Part shown: positions 31,599-37,331 of the stretch, in pieces
Layout: each line of letters starts with the position of its first letter
Numbering within the stretch: the stretch's first letter is position 1
DNA from: an uncultured Eubacteriales bacterium
GTDB lineage: Bacteria > Bacillota > Clostridia > UBA1381 > UBA9506
NCBI GenBank assembly: GCA_900545185.1
Contig: UQYH01000008.1
Coordinates: 1 to 37,331 of the forward strand
Length of the DNA stretch: 37,331 bases
Reading direction: 5' to 3'
Notes under the pieces: model-generated
Databases searched by the model: none
Seen by the model: only the letters and a program-made list of their open reading frames with translations
Told to the model about the DNA's origin: nothing
Translations under genes and position numbers: made by a program

Positions 31599-34592
31599 TT
31601 GAAAAGAACAGCGGCACTGTCATTGGTTGCTCTTGTGCTTTTGCTTACGCTGCTGCCCTGTGCCGGGGTCGGCGCTTCAAGCCAAATTATAGCAAGCGAA
31701 GGCTTTGATTCGGGCAAAGGCGACGTTGGCGGAAATTTGGTTTTGTCGTGGAGAAGCACGGGCGGAGTCGGAAACAAAGGCGGACTGCATGTGAGGCAGA
31801 CCAGAGATTTGGAGGATTTAACAAACCTTCCCGGAAAAATGCTGAAGGGAAACAGATACAGGGTATCGGCATGGGTTAAGCCTGACGGCAACACACTTTC
31901 TGCAAACACGATTCATTTTATCTACCGAACAAAAACCAAAACAGGAAAAAACGGATATTTGATGATTGGTGCAAAAACGGAAAATATCAATGACGGAAAG
32001 TGGCATTATGTTGAAGCAATCTTTTCATATGACGGGGTTTTAAACGTTGTCGGCCAGCCATCGGAGAATGGTGATGAAAATGCGGCATCTCGATTTGATT
32101 TGCGCATAGGCAACGGATACATCAGTCAGTCGAGCGGCGAGGACATGCGATATTTCTTAGACGAGTATGAACTGGCTCTGCTTCCGTCGGATGATGATGT
32201 TATCCCTGACGGGGATGAACGTATCGACATACAAATTGACAGCGATCTGTGGACAGAGGATGCCGAATATGTAAGTGGAAGTGTCAGCGTTGAAAATATG
32301 AAAGAGGATGCGGATTTGGTAAGCGCTTTGGCATTGTATGACGTTGGCAATCACCTTATTGATTTGACAACCGAGACGAAAAGCCTGAGCGCAGGCGGTG
32401 GTGACAGCTGGAGCACAGCGCTGTTAAATGACAGCCGTGCAAGCTATGCCAAGCTGATTCTGTGCGAAGCCAAAACACTTAAGCCTCTTACAAAAAACGT
32501 TACGGCATATAAGCTGCCGGCGGCTTCTTACGTGTATGTTGACCCGACAACGAAAAACAGTACCGGGGACGGTACGGCGAGGAACCCATACAAGACTGTT
32601 GAGGATGCAAAAAACAGAGTCAGAGAAATGCTTCCCGATGCGCAAGACGATATTCATGTTATGCTTAGGGGAGGCACATACGATATCAAATCTCCCCTTC
32701 GCTTCGGGAGCGAGGATTGCAGTGATACCGTAAGCGTCATTTATTCTGCCTGCCGTAACGAAAAGGTTGTTTTCAGCGGCGGAACAAAGGTCAGAGGCTT
32801 TGAGCTTTATGACAGCTCTAAAAATATTTACAGAGTGTGGTTGGGGAGCGGCTTAAAATCCCGTCAGTTTTTTGTTAACGGTGTAAGAGCCGTCAGAGCG
32901 AGAAGCGGTGCAGGTCTTCAGGACGGAGAGTATTTGGGAGAAAGTGGCTTGGCCACCTCCGATACCTCGTTTTTACAGTATAAAAACATATCCGACCTGG
33001 AGATGGTGTTCTATTCTCTTTGGACAAATTCCCGCTGCCAGGTAGCTTCTGTCAGAGAAAGCGGCGGAAGGGTGATCTTCAAAATGGACGAGCCGGGCTG
33101 GAGCACCATTATCAATAAGGGCAGCAGCTCTGTGTCAGCACCTCCGTACTATTATGAAAATGCATTAGAGCTTTTGGATGAAGAGGGCGAATGGTATCTG
33201 GATTCTAAGGGAGGCTATCTATACTACAAGCCGCGCTTCTTTGAAAACATTCAAAAACCGGAGGCCGTTTTGCCGACAGCCGAAAAGCTTGTTGAAGTAA
33301 AGGGAGATTCGGCAAGCCGGCCTGTGAAAAACATCGCATTTGAAAATATTGAATTTAGTTATGCCACATGGAATCGGCCAAGCACCACATACGGACATTC
33401 TGATGCGCAGAATAACCATTTACGGTATTCGGATATTGACGATAAGCTTATTGATGCTGCGGTAGAGCTTGAAAACGCGCATAACGTTGACTTTAACAGG
33501 TGCAAATTTAACAGGCTCGGAGCAACAGGCCTTAAATTGACAGGTGCCATACAGGGCTGTGACATAACGCAAAATGAGTTCTGCGATATTTCGGGGTCGG
33601 CCATTACTTTGGGAGAACCGGATACGAGCAATGTCAACGTATACAATCCCGCGAACGAGGAACTGTTCATCACGGATAACACCATTGCAAACAATTATAT
33701 TCATAAGGTTGCGGTGGATTATAAATCCGCATCGGGCTTGTCGGTCGGATTCCCGAAAAATACGGTTATAAGAAATAATGAGATAACGGATGTTCCGTAC
33801 AGCGGTATGCATATCGGGTACGGATGGGACGGAATCAGTACCTCCGGTTTACAGAATGTAGTTATCAAAAATAATTATATTCATAACGTTCTCAACGACA
33901 ATGTGTCTGACGGGGGCGCTATTTATACAAACGGCCCGACCGGCGGAACCACCGGCAATTATAATAAAATTACCGAAAACTATATTGAGGACATGAGATG
34001 TACCGGCGCCTCGTTATACACCGATGAGGGTTCAAGCTTTTGGGAGATTTCTCAAAACGTTGTTGATTTAACAAGCACACCTCTGTGGTATGTTTATGGT
34101 CAAAGCGAGCCGAGTCTTCCCAAATGGCTGTCGGTTTGGACAAAATCAATTGATCACAACCGATATATTGATAATTACACAACAACGAGCAATGCTTCAT
34201 ATAAGGGCGGACCCAATAATGTTTTGCAGGGCACAAAGGTATATCAAAATGCCGATTGGCCGTGGGAGGCAAGAAGGATTATCGAAAGGTCGGGCATAGA
34301 GCCGGAAAGCGAAGGGTATTTTACCTGTCGGCTGCAGAAGATTGATACCGATACGCTCGTAGGGCTGGACATCGGCGATAGCACAAGGCTCACATTAAGA
34401 GGCATTACGGGCAAAGACACGGCATATCGGCTGAATCATGCATCGGTCTATACAAAGAGCAGCAATGAAGGGGTGGTTTCCGCAAACGGCCTAGACATAA
34501 CGGCGGTCGGTGCGGGAGAGTGTAATGTAACAGTTGCGGTGGTTGAAAACGGGATATGCCTGATGAGGGATATAACGGTTTCGGTTAGTTAG
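31599..34592 (+). CDS. secreted beta-helix glycan-active protein (GH141-like paralogue)
   Basis: A 997-residue exported protein, paralogue of the one before it. I start at TTG 31599: AGAGGTGAT lies just upstream and the product then begins MKRTAALSLVALVLLL, a clean signal peptide of about 27 residues. Longer in-frame starts back to 31497 would lie inside the previous gene. Layout: jelly-roll module about 30-195, Ig-like part about 208-305, beta-helix about 311-905 (YVYVDPTTKN, FFVNGVRAVRAR, GEWYLDSKGGYLYYKPR, TYGHSDAQNN, VDYKSASGLSVGFPKN), and a Big2-like end. It has no SLH repeats, unlike its neighbour, so it may be free or held by its binding module. The shared TYGHSDAQNN and VDYKSA stretches are the best candidates for the functional site. 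Reaction unknown. Confidence 0.82.
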   Translation: MKRTAALSLVALVLLLTLLPCAGVGASSQIIASEGFDSGKGDVGGNLVLSWRSTGGVGNKGGLHVRQTRDLEDLTNLPGKMLKGNRYRVSAWVKPDGNTLSANTIHFIYRTKTKTGKNGYLMIGAKTENINDGKWHYVEAIFSYDGVLNVVGQPSENGDENAASRFDLRIGNGYISQSSGEDMRYFLDEYELALLPSDDDVIPDGDERIDIQIDSDLWTEDAEYVSGSVSVENMKEDADLVSALALYDVGNHLIDLTTETKSLSAGGGDSWSTALLNDSRASYAKLILCEAKTLKPLTKNVTAYKLPAASYVYVDPTTKNSTGDGTARNPYKTVEDAKNRVREMLPDAQDDIHVMLRGGTYDIKSPLRFGSEDCSDTVSVIYSACRNEKVVFSGGTKVRGFELYDSSKNIYRVWLGSGLKSRQFFVNGVRAVRARSGAGLQDGEYLGESGLATSDTSFLQYKNISDLEMVFYSLWTNSRCQVASVRESGGRVIFKMDEPGWSTIINKGSSSVSAPPYYYENALELLDEEGEWYLDSKGGYLYYKPRFFENIQKPEAVLPTAEKLVEVKGDSASRPVKNIAFENIEFSYATWNRPSTTYGHSDAQNNHLRYSDIDDKLIDAAVELENAHNVDFNRCKFNRLGATGLKLTGAIQGCDITQNEFCDISGSAITLGEPDTSNVNVYNPANEELFITDNTIANNYIHKVAVDYKSASGLSVGFPKNTVIRNNEITDVPYSGMHIGYGWDGISTSGLQNVVIKNNYIHNVLNDNVSDGGAIYTNGPTGGTTGNYNKITENYIEDMRCTGASLYTDEGSSFWEISQNVVDLTSTPLWYVYGQSEPSLPKWLSVWTKSIDHNRYIDNYTTTSNASYKGGPNNVLQGTKVYQNADWPWEARRIIERSGIEPESEGYFTCRLQKIDTDTLVGLDIGDSTRLTLRGITGKDTAYRLNHASVYTKSSNEGVVSANGLDITAVGAGECNVTVAVVENGICLMRDITVSVS

Positions 34593-34602
34593 GAGGATAA
34601 AA

Positions 34603-36966
34603 GTGAAAAGAAAAATAATAAGTTTATTGTTGACATTAGCAATTCTGAGCCTGTCGGGCTTAACATTGACTGCAACGGCTTCGGATGCCGTTGATGTTTA
34701 TGAAAACAATCTGTGCCTTTACGAATCCTTTGAAGAAAATACCATAAGCAGCGATCTGGATTCCAAGAAAATTATCAACTCAGGTTCGGGAAATTCCATA
34801 TCCTATGTGGAGGGAGCAAACGGGAGTCGGGGCGCCGCACGATTGATTTACAAGGAAAATATGTCGTCAATCTGCTTCCAGGTTAAGCTTGTTCCCGAAC
34901 AGACATACAAGGTTTCGGCATGGGTTAAACTGAATGATATTTCACTTAAAAAAAGTAAATTTCATTTTCTTTATTTCTGTCAAACACCAAGCGGAAAAAA
35001 AGGCTACAGACCCTTTCACTTCAGTGATGTTAATTTTAAAACAAATGAGTGGGTTCATGTAAGCAAAGAAATTACAATGCCGTCCGTGATGTGGGTTGTT
35101 GGGAATCCGGATGAGCCTGTTAATAAAAACGCAGTGGGCGAAATCGGTATCCGCTTCGGCGATAACGGAGAATTTTCAAACATTGAAGGCGGCAGCGGCC
35201 AATATGATTTTTCGATTGATGATTTTATTATTGAGCCTGTCGTAAAGGACAATTCGTCATCGGACAATGAATTTGAGATGGATATTTATAATTGGGGCAG
35301 TGATTTTAACAGAACCAGGGTAACAGCGGAAGATGGTGAAAATCTTGTGCCGCCGGACGGCATCAGCGGTGTTTCGCAGCGTATAAGAGCCAAAAATGCG
35401 GGCTATGTAGGCATATACAGAGATATGCCGGGCTTGTGGTATAACAGGGCTTATAAAATAGGGCTGTGGGCAAGAGCTGACTTTGCGGAAGGTGCAACCG
35501 GCGGTGATGTTTGTATTATTGCATATAACACAAACGGGAACAAAACAGACAGCCGAATAAGCAAATGGCCGACAACCTCATCCGGGAAGACTTTAACTGA
35601 AGACTGGCAGTACTATGAATGGATTTATTTCCGGGGTCTTAATACCATGGGTGAGCGCGCGGACGCAAAAATTGAATTCAGGGCATATCTCAATAAAGGG
35701 GCAGGCAGCTCTGTTTACATGTCGGACATGAGCATTGAACCGCTCAGTATGCCTTATCAGGAAGCTATTAACTACGGCGCTGTTGATAAAGATGCGGCAA
35801 TCGAAAATGCCGGCTGGATCTTTGAGGATGAAACCAAGCTTGAAAAGGATGCAGACTATGACACCGCTTACAGAATGGTGAATACCTCTGATTCGATCAA
35901 GCAGCATGTTCAGATGAAAAACAAAAAAAAGTACAGAATTTCGTTCAGAGCCAAGGCAGAAAGCTATGTTGATGCAAGCGGCGCAACAGTAAGCGTAGGC
36001 AGCGGCGCGGCCTCGGTTCCCGTTTTTGCCGTTCTTGACAGGTCGGGCAATACGCAATATATCGGTGACTGGGAGTCAAACGCCGAAAACAGTGAAAAAC
36101 CCTCATATGATTATCAGTATATTTCGGGAGCAGCGCTTACGGAGGAGGATGCATGGAGCGCAGCGCAGGCAAACGAAAATCCCAAGTGGGAGCTGACGAA
36201 TGAATGGCAAAGGTTCTCCGGGGTATATACATGGGCTTACAAGGGAGAGAATTACAGAATGCCGCTGCTCGGCTTTAGCGTAGGAAATGCGGAAAACCCG
36301 ATGGAGGCAACATGGTCAATCGCCGATGTTAAGATAGAAGAAGATACGGGTGCGGTTGGTAAGATTCAGAACTTCAATATCGACGGTGACCTGATTGTCG
36401 GCACTCAAATAAGCCTGTCTTATGAATACGAAAACACAGAGGCAGAAGAGGGTATATCATACGTCAGAATACTTACGGGCAGTGATTCTGCCGGCTGGAT
36501 TACAAGGGATGTTCTGAAAGCCTCTGAGCTTCGCGGCTACACAATTCCCGAAGAATTCGGCGGAGAAGTGAAGATTGAAGTTTTGCCGATTGACATTAAC
36601 GGAAAAACGGGCGTTTTGTACAGTGAAGTCATGACTGTTGAGAAGGTATTTGAAATAGCTGCCGAAAATGTGAAATGGGAAACAGATTCCGTATCGGGTA
36701 CGGTTCGGTTTACGGAGAACAGAAGCGGTGTGTCAAACAAGGAATATATCATTGTCATCTGCTTATACACAGCGGATAACACCATGCTCCCATCCTACCA
36801 GGCCATACCTGTAAAAGTATCGGCAGGTGATAAAATTACGCAGCCATTTAGTGTTTCGGCAGAGGGTACGGCTGTCAAGGCAAGAATATTTGTATGGGGC
36901 GGCACAGATGTCTTTGATACGGATATGATAGCCTATACGGATTTTTGGGAATATGACAGAGGATAA
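34603..36966 (+). CDS. secreted multi-module carbohydrate-binding protein (paralogue B)
   Basis: A 787-residue exported protein with the same order of modules as the protein at 18882-21236: signal peptide about 1-26, three jelly-roll modules, a fibronectin-like part and an Ig-like end. Matching stretches are GNPDEPVN, SIDDFIIEP, KIGLWARADFAEG, DETKLEKDADYDTAYRMVN and WSIADVKIEE. Similarity is also seen at the DNA level, for example a shared 23-base run (20103-20125 and 35827-35849). The GTG start follows AGGAGG by 6 bases and lies 10 bp after the previous stop. No catalytic residues or wall anchor are apparent. It is the last gene of the cluster and is followed by a likely terminator. Confidence 0.8.
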   Translation: MKRKIISLLLTLAILSLSGLTLTATASDAVDVYENNLCLYESFEENTISSDLDSKKIINSGSGNSISYVEGANGSRGAARLIYKENMSSICFQVKLVPEQTYKVSAWVKLNDISLKKSKFHFLYFCQTPSGKKGYRPFHFSDVNFKTNEWVHVSKEITMPSVMWVVGNPDEPVNKNAVGEIGIRFGDNGEFSNIEGGSGQYDFSIDDFIIEPVVKDNSSSDNEFEMDIYNWGSDFNRTRVTAEDGENLVPPDGISGVSQRIRAKNAGYVGIYRDMPGLWYNRAYKIGLWARADFAEGATGGDVCIIAYNTNGNKTDSRISKWPTTSSGKTLTEDWQYYEWIYFRGLNTMGERADAKIEFRAYLNKGAGSSVYMSDMSIEPLSMPYQEAINYGAVDKDAAIENAGWIFEDETKLEKDADYDTAYRMVNTSDSIKQHVQMKNKKKYRISFRAKAESYVDASGATVSVGSGAASVPVFAVLDRSGNTQYIGDWESNAENSEKPSYDYQYISGAALTEEDAWSAAQANENPKWELTNEWQRFSGVYTWAYKGENYRMPLLGFSVGNAENPMEATWSIADVKIEEDTGAVGKIQNFNIDGDLIVGTQISLSYEYENTEAEEGISYVRILTGSDSAGWITRDVLKASELRGYTIPEEFGGEVKIEVLPIDINGKTGVLYSEVMTVEKVFEIAAENVKWETDSVSGTVRFTENRSGVSNKEYIIVICLYTADNTMLPSYQAIPVKVSAGDKITQPFSVSAEGTAVKARIFVWGGTDVFDTDMIAYTDFWEYDRG

Positions 36967-36970
36967 GCTT

Positions 36971-37001
36971 TCCGCTTTGTGACAAAGAGAACGGATTTTT
37001 T
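36971..37001 (+). terminator. likely rho-independent terminator of the second unit
   Basis: TCCG pairs with CGGA and CTTT with AAAG around a GTGAC loop, with a 4-base bulge (AGAA) on the 3' side, followed directly by six T. It sits 5 bp after the stop of the last surface-protein gene. The bulge lowers confidence. Confidence 0.55.
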
Positions 37002-37034
37002 CCTGCGTATCCTCGACAGATGATTCAAAACATG

Positions 37035-37073
37035 CACAGGAGATTTGAACCCCGCAGGTTCGAATCTCCTGTG
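37035..37073. repeat. 17 bp inverted repeat, tRNA T-arm-like arm
   Basis: CACAGGAGATTTGAACC at 37035-37051 and its near-perfect complement at 37057-37073 (one G:T pair) are separated by the 5-base loop CCGCA. The right arm contains GGTTCGAATC, the sequence of a tRNA T-loop, but the flanks do not fold into a tRNA. No T run follows. It could be a bidirectional terminator, a recombination or attachment-site remnant, or part of a mobile element. Confidence 0.7.
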
Positions 37074-37078
37074 TGAAA

Positions 37079-37126
37079 TGTAAACTGTCAGAAGAATAAA
37101 ATTGTAAACTGTCAGAAGGATAAAAT
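37079..37126. repeat. two tandem 24 bp repeats
   Basis: Units at 37079-37102 and 37103-37126 are identical except for one A/G difference; each begins TGTAAACTGTCAGAAG. They end 6 bp before the -35 box of the next promoter. They may be binding sites for a regulator, or the end of an insertion element, since IS21-type ends often begin TG and carry short internal repeats; no transposase is visible. Confidence 0.75.
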
Positions 37127-37132
37127 TGTGCT

Positions 37133-37161
37133 TTGACAACTAAGGCTGAAAATGATATACT
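37133..37161 (+). promoter_or_regulatory. near-consensus SigA promoter
   Basis: TTGACA at 37133-37138, exactly 17 bp, then TATACT at 37156-37161. It is a perfect -35 and a one-mismatch -10. It lies directly downstream of the tandem repeats and drives the partial response-regulator gene at 37210. Confidence 0.8.
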
Positions 37162-37209
37162 ATAACTGATATATTATACTTGATAATAGTATTTTAGGAG
37201 AAGATCTCT

Positions 37210-37317
37210 ATGTATAATGTGTTGCTGGTTGATGATTGCAGAGCCGATATAAACGGAATTAGCTCCGAGGCGCTGCTCAGGCCTGCGCCTGCACGCCAGC
37301 CCGCGATCTCGGCGCTT
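37210..37317 (+). pseudogene. broken start of a response-regulator gene
   Basis: ATG at 37210 follows TAGGAG by 9 bases and a strong promoter. The first residues, MYNVLLVDD, are the classic start of a receiver domain with its acidic pair, followed by CRADINGI. After about codon 17 the frame enters a GC-rich stretch and stops at TAG (37315-37317), giving only 35 codons. A whole YesN-type regulator would have about 250-540 residues. The break coincides with a sudden change in base composition, so the gene is more likely cut by a contig or assembly join than truly truncated in the cell. A regulator here would fit the LplB/YtcP/LipO transporter. Confidence 0.6.
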
Positions 37318-37331
37318 TCCTCGTAGTTGCT
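37261..37331. other. GC-rich foreign-looking end segment
   Basis: 49 of the 71 bases are G or C (69%), against roughly 45% by eye in the rest. On the minus strand one frame is open throughout and reads as an Ala/Gly/Ser-rich peptide, as expected for coding DNA of a high-GC organism. It replaces the expected continuation of the response regulator. Most simply a chimeric read or misassembly at the contig end. Confidence 0.6.

Noticed and set aside
37035..37080. tRNA gene suggested by GGTTCGAATC
   Set aside because: The supposed T-stem does not pair, there is no D-arm or anticodon arm at the right distance, and the sequence is instead explained by the inverted repeat.
37079..37126. CRISPR array
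   Set aside because: Only two units, directly abutting without spacers, and no cas genes.

Overview
This 37.3 kb window looks like a piece of a chromosome (or a metagenomic contig) from an uncultured low-to-mid GC Firmicute of the Clostridia type. The signs are strong AGGAGG-type ribosome binding sites, GTG and TTG starts, S-layer homology (SLH) surface proteins, an LplB/YtcP/LipO-type sugar ABC transporter and tightly packed co-directional genes. Every gene I can support is on the + strand. I see no rRNA, tRNA, CRISPR array or transposase.

Region 1 (62-7962) is a compact seven-gene operon with overlapping or nearly abutting genes. It encodes an FAD-linked GlcD/alkyl-DHAP-synthase-type oxidase, an Fe-S protein with two intact 4Fe-4S motifs but eroded CCG domains, a class II aldolase, a PfkB kinase, an IolB-type isomerase, an FGGY sugar kinase and a one-chain fusion of EtfB and EtfA. 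IolB plus kinase plus aldolase look like the lower half of myo-inositol breakdown (5-deoxyglucuronate to DHAP and malonate semialdehyde). The oxidase, Fe-S protein and ETF look like a soluble dehydrogenase-ETF electron-transfer module. This combination, without IolG, IolE or IolD in view, is the best candidate for an undescribed system.

Region 2 (7963-8298) is a 336 bp gap with a consensus-like promoter that starts the second transcription unit. Region 3 (8299-18772) is a cytoplasmic glycan-processing and uptake set: a GH20 beta-N-acetylhexosaminidase, NagA, NagB, two ABC permeases, a lipoprotein binding protein and a 932-residue GH105 unsaturated uronyl hydrolase fused to a second, unrecognised toroid plus sandwich module. 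This points to an imported oligosaccharide holding both HexNAc and (unsaturated) uronic acid.

Region 4 (18882-36966) is mainly a cell-surface section: two paralogous multi-module carbohydrate-binding proteins at its two ends, a second cytoplasmic GH20 whose sugar-binding residues have changed, two SLH proteins, and two large secreted right-handed beta-helix proteins. A jelly-roll module of one type recurs in several of the secreted proteins, so they probably bind the same polymer or surface. Stable hairpins lie in several of the larger intercistronic gaps and may set relative expression.

Region 5 (36967-37331) holds a likely terminator, a 17 bp inverted repeat with a tRNA T-arm-like arm, two tandem 24 bp repeats, a near-perfect promoter, and the first codons of a response-regulator gene. 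That gene breaks off where the sequence jumps to about 69% GC, which looks like a chimeric contig end. A YesN-type regulator there would fit the LplB/YtcP/LipO transporter.
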